From an uncultured Parabacteroides sp. (GTDB lineage Bacteria > Bacteroidota > Bacteroidia > Bacteroidales > Tannerellaceae), in assembly GCA_900547435.1 (NCBI GenBank), contig URGO01000039.1:1-21893 (forward strand): a stretch of DNA of 21,893 bases, in the 5' to 3' direction. The translations under genes and the position numbers were made by a program. Shown here piece after piece: positions 1-6,897 of the stretch. A model generated the notes under the pieces. It saw only the letters and a list, made by a program, of their open reading frames with translations. It did no database searches and was not told the DNA's origin. Position 1 is the stretch's first letter; each line of letters starts with the position of its first letter.

Positions 1-1
1 G

Positions 2-1348
2 ACGGAGTTGATAACGATACCCTTTGAGGGCGAACCGTTATCGGGCTTGCTGATTATGGGAGTACTGGAGACTCGTGCCCTCGACTTTGACCGGGTGGTT
101 CTTCTTTCGATGAACGATGGGATATTCCCGATGAAGCGTGCCGCCAATTCCTTCATTCCGTACAATCTCCGCCGGGGATTTGCTCTTCCTACCTATGAAC
201 ATCAGGATAGTATCTGGGCCTATCACTTTTATCGGTTGATACAACGCGCGGGGCATGTCACTTTGCTCTACGATTCGCGAAGCGGAGGATTGCAGACCGG
301 AGAGGTGAGCCGGTATGTCCTCCAGTTGAAATACCATTATGGCGTGCCGTTACAGGAGAAAATAGCGGTATACAACGTATCTACCACGAGTGTCCCACCG
401 ATACGCATCTCCAAAGATGCCGGTATATTAAGCCAATTAGAGGTGTATGGCGAAAAGGGAGATAGAGCCTTATCGGCCAGTGCCATCAATACCTATTTGG
501 ATTGTCCTTTGAAGTTCTATTTCTCGTATGTAGAAAATATCGAGGAGGAAGAAGATGTATCCGAGATGATAGAAAGCGACGTATTCGGAAGCATCCTGCA
601 CAAAGTAATGGAAATCCTTTACAAACCGTTGAAAGGCAAGCTGGTCACCGCAGATATCCTGAAATTGATTCGTAAAGATAAGCGTTTGTTGACAGAAGCT
701 ATCATGTCCTCCTTTGCCGAAGTTTATTTCAAGAGCAAAGAGGTGCGCCCCCTCGAAGGGCAGAATTATCTGATTGGTGAGATGATTCGCATTTATGTCC
801 TGAAAATATTGGAATGCGATGCGCGTTATACCCCGTTCCATTATGTAGAATCCGAAAAACAGGTCCATAATTGGATAACCCTATCGAACGGAAATAAGAT
901 TAAATTAAAAGGATATATCGACCGGGTGGATGCCATCGATTCCCGCTTGCGGATTGTAGATTATAAAACAGGACGCGGACAATTGGCGTTTGATACGATT
1001 CACGGGCTATTCGACAAGGAGGCAAAAGAACGTTCGAAAGCCGTGATGCAAGTATTCCTGTATGCTTGGATGTATGAAAGGCAAAAAGAATATGACGGAC
1101 GTGAGATAGAGCCGTCCATCTATTACCTGCGCACGTTATTTGATGAGAAATTCGACCCGACGGTTATTCATAAAATAGCCCGGGGTAAAACGGAAAGAGT
1201 CGAGAATTTCCAGACTTATAAGGAAGAATTCGAAAAGGAGTTGCAGATTTGTTTGGATGAAATATTTGACAATACCCTTGATTTTGTTCAAACGGAGAAT
1301 GATAAGGTTTGCACCTATTGCCGGTTTCATGATTTGTGTGGGAGATAA
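2..1348 (+). CDS. AddB/RexB-like helicase-nuclease, C-terminal part (PD-(D/E)XK nuclease family)
   Basis: The reading frame is open from the left window edge, so the true start lies outside; the TTG at 8 is internal. The visible 448 residues begin in a helicase-like region (GVLETRALDFDRVVLLSMN, like the end of UvrD-type motor domains) and end in a RecB-type nuclease domain. Numbering from position 8, I see FGSILHKVME with the motif His near 198, LKGYIDRVD and IVDYKTG, which are the nuclease acidic and lysine positions. Four cysteines, C166 (LDCPLKF) and C435, C438, C444 (CTYCRFHDLC), have the spacing of the 4Fe-4S cluster found in AddB and related nucleases. The expected role is processing of double-strand DNA ends for recombination, together with an AddA-like partner that would lie upstream. 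The family call is firm. Calling it addB itself would need the missing N-terminus. Confidence 0.85.
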   Translation, partial: TELITIPFEGEPLSGLLIMGVLETRALDFDRVVLLSMNDGIFPMKRAANSFIPYNLRRGFALPTYEHQDSIWAYHFYRLIQRAGHVTLLYDSRSGGLQTGEVSRYVLQLKYHYGVPLQEKIAVYNVSTTSVPPIRISKDAGILSQLEVYGEKGDRALSASAINTYLDCPLKFYFSYVENIEEEEDVSEMIESDVFGSILHKVMEILYKPLKGKLVTADILKLIRKDKRLLTEAIMSSFAEVYFKSKEVRPLEGQNYLIGEMIRIYVLKILECDARYTPFHYVESEKQVHNWITLSNGNKIKLKGYIDRVDAIDSRLRIVDYKTGRGQLAFDTIHGLFDKEAKERSKAVMQVFLYAWMYERQKEYDGREIEPSIYYLRTLFDEKFDPTVIHKIARGKTERVENFQTYKEEFEKELQICLDEIFDNTLDFVQTENDKVCTYCRFHDLCGR

Positions 1349-1360
1349 CCCCTTTCTCCC
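1340..1360. terminator. Weak hairpin between convergent genes
   Basis: GGGAGA (1340-1345) and TCTCCC (1355-1360) form a 6-bp stem with a 9-base loop that overlaps the stop codon of the nuclease gene. It sits in the 18-bp gap between convergent genes. No clean T-run follows on either strand, so its role as terminator is doubtful. Confidence 0.25.
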
Positions 1361-1366
1361 GGTCTT

Positions 1367-2083
1367 TCAGAAGATGAACCCCAAAGAGAAACAGAGCTTA
1401 TTGGTACGTTGAGAAAGACTTGCGGTACCGGTTTCTCCCGTCAAGACATCGGTATAGGTAAAGTCCGAACGAACGGAATGAAGGCCAAACTCATAAGAGA
1501 AGTCCAAGAACAATCGTCCGATTGTAACACCTATGGCCGAAACAAAATTGATGGCATAAGGAATGTTATCCTTTTCGTGCTGAAACGATACAACGGACGA
1601 GTTCAACGTATAATCGCTTTTATAATGATAGATTCCTTTAGGCCCGAACTTAACGCTCATACCATAAGGCCCCTCTTTGATGATATGATATCCAATCAGG
1701 ACAGGGACTTCCAATGAGTTGACTTCGGAATCCAGTTTGAGAGACGCATCTTGAGAACTTGCTATATTATTTTCTGAACTGAAAAGCGGATAATCAAACT
1801 GAATCTCGGCATTACTCCGATACCAACTCACGCTGGGTTGGATAAAATAGCGGTTGAAATTAACCGAAAAGGTTACAGCCGCCAAATAACCCACCTTATA
1901 ATGGACATGATAATCCGTAATGCGCTCATCATTGATAACAAACGACTGAACCAGAGGAAAGGCGGAATTGAATCCTACGCGCACACCTATATTATAGGGC
2001 TTGTTATAGTCCTGAAAGATATTTTGTGCGGAACCGGACACGCTCAGCAACAACAATCCGATGGAAGCGAGCAGCACTCTCAT
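1367..2083 (-). CDS. Outer-membrane beta-barrel protein (porin family / PorT-like)
   Basis: The protein has 238 residues. It begins with a clear signal peptide (MRVLLASIGLLLLSVSGSAQ, cleavage probably near the SAQ) and continues with alternating polar and hydrophobic strands typical of small outer-membrane barrels (IGVRVGFNSAF, VGYLAAVTFSVNF, YFIQPSVSWY, LEVPVLIGYHI, LFLDFSYEFGL). It ends with an aromatic residue (FSLGFIF), as outer-membrane proteins often do. The PSVSWY and EVPVLIGY motifs resemble the PorT/outer-membrane beta-barrel families of Bacteroidetes. The start lies 4 bases after the flavin reductase stop, so it should be the last gene of the pyrB operon. No specific substrate can be read. 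A role linked to pyrimidine synthesis is not evident. Confidence 0.75.
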   Translation of the reverse strand: MRVLLASIGLLLLSVSGSAQNIFQDYNKPYNIGVRVGFNSAFPLVQSFVINDERITDYHVHYKVGYLAAVTFSVNFNRYFIQPSVSWYRSNAEIQFDYPLFSSENNIASSQDASLKLDSEVNSLEVPVLIGYHIIKEGPYGMSVKFGPKGIYHYKSDYTLNSSVVSFQHEKDNIPYAINFVSAIGVTIGRLFLDFSYEFGLHSVRSDFTYTDVLTGETGTASLSQRTNKLCFSLGFIF

Positions 2084-2087
2084 CTTT

Positions 2088-2657
2088 TCAACCTTTCTTC
2101 TTTTGGACTGACCAGCCGAATTTCCCTATCAACTCTCCTAATCCATAATACTTCGCGTGAGCATATGCCAATAATCCGGCTTTCTGAAGGTCGAAAGCTC
2201 CGCTATCCGGATCCAAATATTTATCATCAGCCAGAACATTGACTACATCTGCAATAAACATATCATGACTTCCGAGCGCGAGAACCTCCTTGACCCGGCA
2301 TTCGATGCATAAAGGAGACTCCTCGATAATCGGGGCATTCACCAGCACAGCTTTCCCCGGAGTCAGTTTCATCTCCTCAAATTTATGATGCTCTTTCCCC
2401 GAATTGACGCCACACCAATCTGTTGCGTAAGCCAGTTCTTGGGTTGTCAGATTGATAACAAACTCCATATTCTTCTTCAGAATCGAATAAGAATGACGTT
2501 CGGGGCGCACCGAGATATAACACATGGGCGGATTGGTACAAATCGTACCAACCCATGCCACGGTTATAATGTTATATTCTTCGGGCGAACTTCCGCAGGT
2601 TATCATGACCGCAGGAAGCGGATAAATCATGGTGCCGGGTTTCCAGGAATGTTTCAT
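2088..2657 (-). CDS. Flavin reductase family protein (FMN-binding split barrel)
   Basis: The protein has 189 residues and no signal peptide, so it should be cytosolic. The N-terminal pattern PLPAVMITCG, NIITVAWVGTICTNPPMCYISVRP and FVINLTT is that of the flavin reductase-like, FMN-binding split-barrel family. These proteins bind FMN and often reduce it with NAD(P)H, or use it in small redox reactions. The ATG overlaps the pyrI stop as ATGA (4 bases), so the two are probably translationally coupled. The operon position after pyrBI hints at, but does not prove, a link to nucleotide metabolism. The true substrate is unknown. Confidence 0.8.
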   Translation of the reverse strand: MKHSWKPGTMIYPLPAVMITCGSSPEEYNIITVAWVGTICTNPPMCYISVRPERHSYSILKKNMEFVINLTTQELAYATDWCGVNSGKEHHKFEEMKLTPGKAVLVNAPIIEESPLCIECRVKEVLALGSHDMFIADVVNVLADDKYLDPDSGAFDLQKAGLLAYAHAKYYGLGELIGKFGWSVQKKKG

Positions 2658-3124
2658 TTAATAATAATATCGTCCTTATTAATCTTACGTTCGCAATAAT
2701 GGCACTTGATGGTACCGGCCTCTTTGTCGATAACCTCAAATCGGGTCGGCATCGGTTCGTTATTGGTGATACACTTCGGATTGTTGCATTTCACCAACCC
2801 TACCAACTCGTTCGGTAAAGAGACACACTTCTTCTCGACCACCTCATAATCGCGGATGATGTTCAGAATAACATTCGGCGCGACCAATGCGATACGGCTT
2901 ATTTCATCTTCGTTAAAGAATTTATCGGAAATCTTAATCATCCCCTTCGTACCGAACTGGTTGCTGGGGAGGTTATTGGCTATCGTAATCGTGTTGTGCG
3001 CCATTTTATCCAGTTCCAACAAAGATGCGACCTTGAAGAGCTGGGTCGGAGGGATATGATCGATTACCGTACCGTTCTTGATAGCGGCTACCAACAATTC
3101 TTTATTATTTTTTAATGCTGACAT
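2654..3124 (-). CDS. pyrI: Aspartate carbamoyltransferase regulatory subunit
   Basis: The protein has 156 residues, the usual length of PyrI. The N-terminal allosteric domain carries NGTVIDHIPP, the classic nucleotide-binding opening of the family, and LPSNQFGTKGMIKI. The C-terminal domain has the four zinc ligands C113, C118 (CNNPKC), C141 and C144 (CHYC), which hold the contact to the catalytic chain. By family knowledge it binds CTP, UTP and ATP and tunes aspartate transcarbamoylase activity. It starts 12 bases after pyrB and overlaps the following gene by 4 bases. Confidence 0.96.
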   Translation of the reverse strand: MSALKNNKELLVAAIKNGTVIDHIPPTQLFKVASLLELDKMAHNTITIANNLPSNQFGTKGMIKISDKFFNEDEISRIALVAPNVILNIIRDYEVVEKKCVSLPNELVGLVKCNNPKCITNNEPMPTRFEVIDKEAGTIKCHYCERKINKDDIIIK

Positions 3125-3136
3125 ATATATTACTTT

Positions 3137-4054
3137 TTAATCGATTGAGATACCTAATACTTCGCAAATAATGGCCTGACGAGCAAACAATCCGTTGCGA
3201 GCCTGCTGGATATAGTAGGCTTTCGGATTATCATCCACATCATATGCTATCTCGTTAACACGCGGAAGCGGGTGCAGGATGCGCAGGTTTTCCTTGCTCC
3301 CCGCCAACATCGAATTCTTCAGAATATACACATTCTTTACACGTTCGTACTCCTCGAGGTCGGTAAATCGTTCTCGCTGGACACGTGTCATATAGAGAAT
3401 ATCACTTTGATTGATGATTTCTTCGGTAAATTCCCGGTGCTCATAATACTTGATGCTATGCTGGTCGCAGAAGTTCTTCTGTTCGTCCGGCATACGCAAT
3501 TCGTTCGGAGCGATGAAGTGAAAAGTCGGATTGAAGTGCGACATGCCTACAATCAGCGAATGCACCGTACGTCCGTATTTCAAGTCTCCCACCATGGTAA
3601 TGGTCAGATTGTTCAGTGTGCCTTGCGTCTTGCGGATGGAATAAAGATCCAACATGGTTTGCGAAGGATGCTGGTTGGCCCCGTCTCCGGCGTTGATAAT
3701 GGGTATGTCGGTTACCTCCGAGGCATAGCGGGCCGCTCCTTCCAAATAATGGCGCATGATGATAAGGTCGGCATAATTGCTGACCATCAGGATGGTATCT
3801 TTCAGCGTTTCACCCTTCGACGAGCTTGTCGTGGAGGCATCCTGAAAACCGATTACTCGTCCACCCAAGCGATTTACCGCGGTCTCGAAGCTCAGACGGG
3901 TACGTGTAGAGGGTTCGAAGAAGAGGGTAGCTGCCACCTTCCCTTCCAATAACCGGCGGTTGGGATTCTGTTCAAATTTCTCCGCATTATTCAAGATCCG
4001 AAGAATGTCTTCTTTTGAGCATTGATCGATAGATACTAAACTTTTACTTTTCAT
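3137..4054 (-). CDS. pyrB: Aspartate carbamoyltransferase catalytic subunit
   Basis: The protein has 305 residues, full length for the family. It condenses carbamoyl phosphate with L-aspartate to carbamoyl aspartate, the committed step of pyrimidine synthesis. The carbamoyl-phosphate loop FEPSTRTRLSFE lies at about 47-57, the SSSKGE loop with its catalytic Lys at about 80, HPSQ at 129-132, and the aspartate-binding RVQRERF and HPLPRVNEI motifs near the C-terminus. It is the first gene of the operon pyrB-pyrI-flavin reductase-barrel protein. The leader before the ATG is short (about 25-30 bases from the likely transcription start). I therefore see no room for an E. coli-type pyrBI attenuator. 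Confidence 0.97.
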   Translation of the reverse strand: MKSKSLVSIDQCSKEDILRILNNAEKFEQNPNRRLLEGKVAATLFFEPSTRTRLSFETAVNRLGGRVIGFQDASTTSSSKGETLKDTILMVSNYADLIIMRHYLEGAARYASEVTDIPIINAGDGANQHPSQTMLDLYSIRKTQGTLNNLTITMVGDLKYGRTVHSLIVGMSHFNPTFHFIAPNELRMPDEQKNFCDQHSIKYYEHREFTEEIINQSDILYMTRVQRERFTDLEEYERVKNVYILKNSMLAGSKENLRILHPLPRVNEIAYDVDDNPKAYYIQQARNGLFARQAIICEVLGISID

Positions 4055-4084
4055 AGAATTGTGTATATTCAGTCTTTTGTATTG

Positions 4085-4092
4085 CGAAGTTA
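4085..4092 (-). promoter_or_regulatory. Candidate pyrB promoter, -7 element
   Basis: Read on the minus strand this is TAACTTCG, one mismatch from the Bacteroides -7 consensus TAnnTTTG. It lies about 30 bases before the pyrB ATG. No clear -33 TTTG is visible. The call rests on the one element and on position. Confidence 0.45.
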
Positions 4093-4140
4093 CGAAAATG
4101 TTCCCTTTATTTTATAAGAAAGGGTGGATTTTTTGCATTT

Positions 4141-4220
4141 TTTATGCCGACCTTTTCTTCCGTTTATGCCTACGTTCTTTTCCGTTCATGCCTATCTTTT
4201 ACCGGAAACATAGGCATAAA
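4141..4220 (-). repeat. 22-bp-period intergenic repeat, copy A
   Basis: Units start at 4141, 4163 and 4185 (22, 22 and 21 bp). Each begins TT(T/C)ATGCC(T/G)A on the plus strand and ends CCG or CGG. A fourth core, ACATAGGCATAAA (4208-4220), is inverted. On the minus strand the core is T(A/C)GGCAT(A/G)AA. The whole block is bracketed by an imperfect inverted repeat: TTTGCA then ATGCC on the left (4132-4148), GGCAT then TGCAAA on the right (4213-4230). The same core and the same 22-bp period recur at 15113-15193. Confidence 0.85.
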
Positions 4221-4375
4221 TTTTTGCAAACATCAAAAGTTTCAATTTAACGCATATTATAATTATTCACTTTCATATTATTCGAAATAAATAGAAAATG
4301 GTAACAATATAAAACAAACATAAAATAAATGCCACAATACATCGCAATATCCTTTCACAAAATTCCAATATGACA

Positions 4376-4383
4376 TACTTTTG
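4376..4383 (+). promoter_or_regulatory. Promoter -7 element of the ammonium assimilation operon
   Basis: TACTTTTG matches TAnnTTTG exactly. It lies 59 bases before the ATG at 4443, placing the transcription start near 4388-4391. Upstream there is no good -33 TTTG and no sigma-54 type -24/-12 pair. Confidence 0.6.
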
Positions 4384-4389
4384 CAGCGA

Positions 4390-4446
4390 ATGAAAGTCAT
4401 AAAGATAGTAAAACAAATAATAAACAATCAAATTGATTACTTATGA
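4390..4446 (+). CDS. Possible 18-codon leader peptide before the ammonium operon
   Basis: An ATG at 4390 falls almost exactly at the predicted transcription start and opens an 18-residue frame (MKVIKIVKQIINNQIDYL). Its TGA overlaps the start codon of the next gene as ATGA. It fills the entire 5' untranslated region. It could be a leaderless peptide that couples or gates translation of the outer-membrane gene. AT-rich DNA makes chance ORFs of this size common, so I treat it as a hypothesis. Confidence 0.25.
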   Translation: MKVIKIVKQIINNQIDYL

Positions 4447-5144
4447 AAAGAAATTCATTCATTTTAGCAATCCCAGCATTCGCTATGCTTACCTTATCCA
4501 ATGCAATGGCTCAAGATAAGGTAGAGGCTTCGGTAGGGGCCGATTTGGTAAGCGGATACATCTGGCGCGGGCAAGACTTAGGGGATGTCAGCATCCAGCC
4601 CATGGTCTCTATCGGTTATAAAGGATTCTCTTTAACGGCATGGGGGTCAGTCGGATTTACCCAAGAAGACACGAAAGAGGTAGACCTCACCTTGGGATAT
4701 GCCACAAAAGGCTTTAGTGCTTCTATAACCGATTATTGGTTTAATGGAGGAGCCGGTTATTTCCATTACAAATCCGGAAACACAACACACGTGTTCGAAG
4801 CGCAAGTTGGATATGATTTCCAATTCATAGCTATCAACTGGTACACCAACTTCGCGGGAAATGACGGGACCACCCAAAACGGGAAACGCGCTTATTCGTC
4901 CTATCTCAAATTAGCGGCCCCCTTCCGTTTAGGGAGCTTGGAATGGATTGCCGAAATCGGCGCGACTCCTTGGGCTACAAGTTTTTACAATAACGGAGCT
5001 GACGGGTTTGAATTTACCGATATATCCATCAGAGCGAGCAAAGAAATTGGGATAACCGAGAAATACGCCTTACCCCTATTTGCCCAAATAACCTGGAACC
5101 CGGGAACCGAAGGCGCCTATTTCGTATTCGGATTGAGTTTATGA
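4443..5144 (+). CDS. Outer-membrane protein (TorF-like putative porin), first gene of the ammonium operon
   Basis: The protein has 233 residues. It starts with a signal peptide (MKRNSFILAIPAFAMLTLSN followed by AMAQ, cleavage after AMA). The mature part is a small beta-barrel with the pattern SGYIWRGQDLG, SIQPMVSIGYKGFSLTAWGS and VDLTLGYATKGFSASITDYW, and ends with FVFGLSL. The SxYxWRGQ opening resembles the TorF family of putative porins. It lies 53 bases before the P-II gene and shares its promoter. The likely role is an outer-membrane channel made under nitrogen limitation. That role is inferred from the operon only; the substrate is unknown. Confidence 0.75.
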   Translation: MKRNSFILAIPAFAMLTLSNAMAQDKVEASVGADLVSGYIWRGQDLGDVSIQPMVSIGYKGFSLTAWGSVGFTQEDTKEVDLTLGYATKGFSASITDYWFNGGAGYFHYKSGNTTHVFEAQVGYDFQFIAINWYTNFAGNDGTTQNGKRAYSSYLKLAAPFRLGSLEWIAEIGATPWATSFYNNGADGFEFTDISIRASKEIGITEKYALPLFAQITWNPGTEGAYFVFGLSL

Positions 5145-5197
5145 CATATTCTAAAAGGGCAAAAGATAAATAAGGTTATAGTAAAAATTGAATGATT

Positions 5198-5554
5198 ATG
5201 AAAAAGATTGAAGCAATTATTCGCAGAAGCCGGTTTGATGATGTCAAAGAGGCTTTGCTTGCCGCTGACATCGAATGGTTTTCTTATTATGATGTAAGAG
5301 GCATAGGCAAGACACGAGAAGGACGTATTTACCGAGGAGTAGTATATGACACCAGCTCCATCGAGCGAATCCTCCTTTCGATTGTAGTACGGGACAAGAA
5401 TGTGGAAAAAACCATACAAGCCATCATGAATGCCGCCCGTACAGGCGAGATAGGCGATGGCCGCATATTTGTCATCCCGGTTAACGATTCCATCCGCATC
5501 CGGACCGGAGAACGAGGAGATATATCATTATATAACGCGGAACAAGAGAAATGA
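5198..5554 (+). CDS. glnK: P-II family nitrogen regulator
   Basis: The protein has 118 residues from the ATG at 5198. An ATG two codons earlier (5192) is in frame, but the family begins MKKIEAII, so 5198 is preferred. The P-II fold is clear: MKKIEAIIRRSRFDDVKEAL, a T-loop ending IYRGVVY, and the nucleotide-binding loop TGEIGDGRIFV with RIRTGERGD. By family knowledge P-II trimers sense ATP/ADP and 2-oxoglutarate and plug or release Amt channels; the gene sits just before amt. Against E. coli GlnB the T-loop is one residue shorter. The position of Gln39 (Mg-ATP/2-oxoglutarate ligand) is Thr39 and that of Lys58 is Arg57. The T-loop Tyr (Y50) is kept, but no uridylyltransferase is visible here. 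glnB would be an equally fair name. Confidence 0.93.
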   Translation: MKKIEAIIRRSRFDDVKEALLAADIEWFSYYDVRGIGKTREGRIYRGVVYDTSSIERILLSIVVRDKNVEKTIQAIMNAARTGEIGDGRIFVIPVNDSIRIRTGERGDISLYNAEQEK

Positions 5555-5590
5555 CATCTGATAGTACAAACTTAAAAAAGAAGAAGCATT

Positions 5591-6847
5591 ATGAATACAC
5601 TTATCACACTCGATACAGGAAATACAGCATGGGTAATCGTAGCCTCCATCCTTGTGCTTTTAATGACTATTCCGGGAATCGCCCTATTTTATGGCGGACT
5701 TGTACGCCAGAAAAACGTACTAAGCATTGTCATGCAAAGTATGCTCATTGTAGGCATAGTCACCATCTTATGGATTGCTTTCGGTTATAGTTTTGTATTC
5801 GGAACCGGACTCAGGGGAAGCGGATTAGGAAATATCATCGGAGGATTTGATAAAATATTCCTCAAAGGGATAACCCCTTCAACCCTCACCACAGGCAATA
5901 TTCCCGAATTGATATTCGTCTTATTCCAATGTATGTTTGCCATCATTACACCGGCACTTATTTTAGGTGCTTTCGCAGAACGTGTCAAGTTCTCCGGCTT
6001 TATGTTATTCACCATTCTGTGGAGTATATTGGTCTATATGCCTATGGCACATTGGGTATGGGGCGGAGGATTCCTCCAGCAGATGGGTGCCATTGACTTT
6101 GCCGGTGGAACCGTAGTACACATCAACGCCGGAATATCGGCTCTTATAATGGCTATCATGGTAGGTAAGAGAAGCGACTATAGGATTGGCCATCCGATGA
6201 GTCCACATAATGTTACATTTGTCTTCATGGGTACAGCTTTTCTATGGTTAGGCTGGTTCGGATTCAATGCAGGGAGCGGTTTATGTGCTGATGGTTTAGC
6301 CTCCAATGCATTCCTGGTAACTCATCTGGCCACCTGTGTCGCAGCTCTTACTTGGATGGCTATCGACTGGATACACAATAAGAAACCAACAACAATAGGC
6401 GCATGTACCGGAGCGGTATCCGGATTGGTCGCTATCACACCGGCCGCCGGGACCGTAGACATACTCGGAGCGTTCTTTATCGGACTGATTACGCCTATTA
6501 TCTGCTTCTATATGGTAGCAGTTGTCAAACCCAGATTCGGGTATGACGACACCTTGGACGCCTTTGGTGTGCATGGCGTCGGAGGAATCATCGGTTCTAT
6601 CTTGACTGGAGTATTCGCCACCCGGTTTATCTCCGGAGAAAACGGCCCCGAAGGTGCGTTATATGGGGATTGGTATCAATTATGGATACAGATAGTTACC
6701 ACCTTGATTACGATTCTATTCAGTGCATTTATGACCTTTATCTTGTTCAAAATCACGGATCATACGGTAGGAATACGCGTAGACAAACGTGTTGAAGAGG
6801 AAGGACTCGACATTTATGAGCACGGAGAATCTGCATACAATCATTAA
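5591..6847 (+). CDS. amt: Ammonium transporter, Amt family
   Basis: The protein has 418 residues and about 11 membrane segments, the usual Amt length and topology. It carries ammonium/ammonia across the inner membrane. The N-terminal IPGIALFYGGLVRQKNVLS is the family opening. HWVWGGG (154-160) lines the periplasmic vestibule. The two pore histidines are H177 (DFAGGTVVHINAG) and H328 (DAFGVHGVGG). The FAERVKF stretch is also typical. No signal peptide is apparent, although E. coli AmtB has one. It follows the P-II gene by 36 bases and precedes GSIII by 50, so uptake, sensing and fixation of ammonium are co-expressed. Confidence 0.96.
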   Translation: MNTLITLDTGNTAWVIVASILVLLMTIPGIALFYGGLVRQKNVLSIVMQSMLIVGIVTILWIAFGYSFVFGTGLRGSGLGNIIGGFDKIFLKGITPSTLTTGNIPELIFVLFQCMFAIITPALILGAFAERVKFSGFMLFTILWSILVYMPMAHWVWGGGFLQQMGAIDFAGGTVVHINAGISALIMAIMVGKRSDYRIGHPMSPHNVTFVFMGTAFLWLGWFGFNAGSGLCADGLASNAFLVTHLATCVAALTWMAIDWIHNKKPTTIGACTGAVSGLVAITPAAGTVDILGAFFIGLITPIICFYMVAVVKPRFGYDDTLDAFGVHGVGGIIGSILTGVFATRFISGENGPEGALYGDWYQLWIQIVTTLITILFSAFMTFILFKITDHTVGIRVDKRVEEEGLDIYEHGESAYNH

Positions 6848-6897
6848 CCAAGATAAATATACTTATTACAATTACAAATCAAAAAACATATCGTATT

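Larger units (their letters stand above)
4055..4442. other. Divergent intergenic region between pyrB and the ammonium operon
   Basis: This 388-bp gap has no convincing conventional gene. From left to right it holds the pyrB promoter (reading left), a 22-bp-period repeat (4141-4220), about 150 bp of very AT-rich DNA including a short inverted repeat TTATTCGAAATAA (4278-4290), the promoter of the ammonium operon (4376-4383), and a possible 18-codon upstream ORF. An open frame at 4059-4250 is made largely of repeat sequence and does not look coding. Confidence 0.8.

Noticed and set aside
4055..4084. Pyrimidine attenuator or leader peptide before pyrB
   Set aside because: The leader is only about 25-30 bases, with no hairpin plus T-run and no leader frame.
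4141..4220. CRISPR array (also considered for 15113-15193)
   Set aside because: The period is only 22 bp in total, cores are about 10 bp, there are no unique spacers of 30 bp or more, and no cas gene is in the window.
4059..4250. 63-codon open frame in the pyrB upstream region
   Set aside because: It is built largely from the 22-bp repeat and the pyrB promoter region, with a Phe/Cys-rich composition unlike a real protein and no signal for translation.
4321..4442. Sigma-54 promoter for the nitrogen operon
   Set aside because: I looked for TGGCAC-N5-TTGC on the plus strand and found no acceptable match; the Bacteroides -7 element explains the position.
5551..5790. 79-codon frame overlapping the end of the P-II gene and the start of amt
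   Set aside because: It lies out of frame over amt, whose N-terminus is unmistakable, and is rich in His, Cys and Arg with no recognisable pattern.
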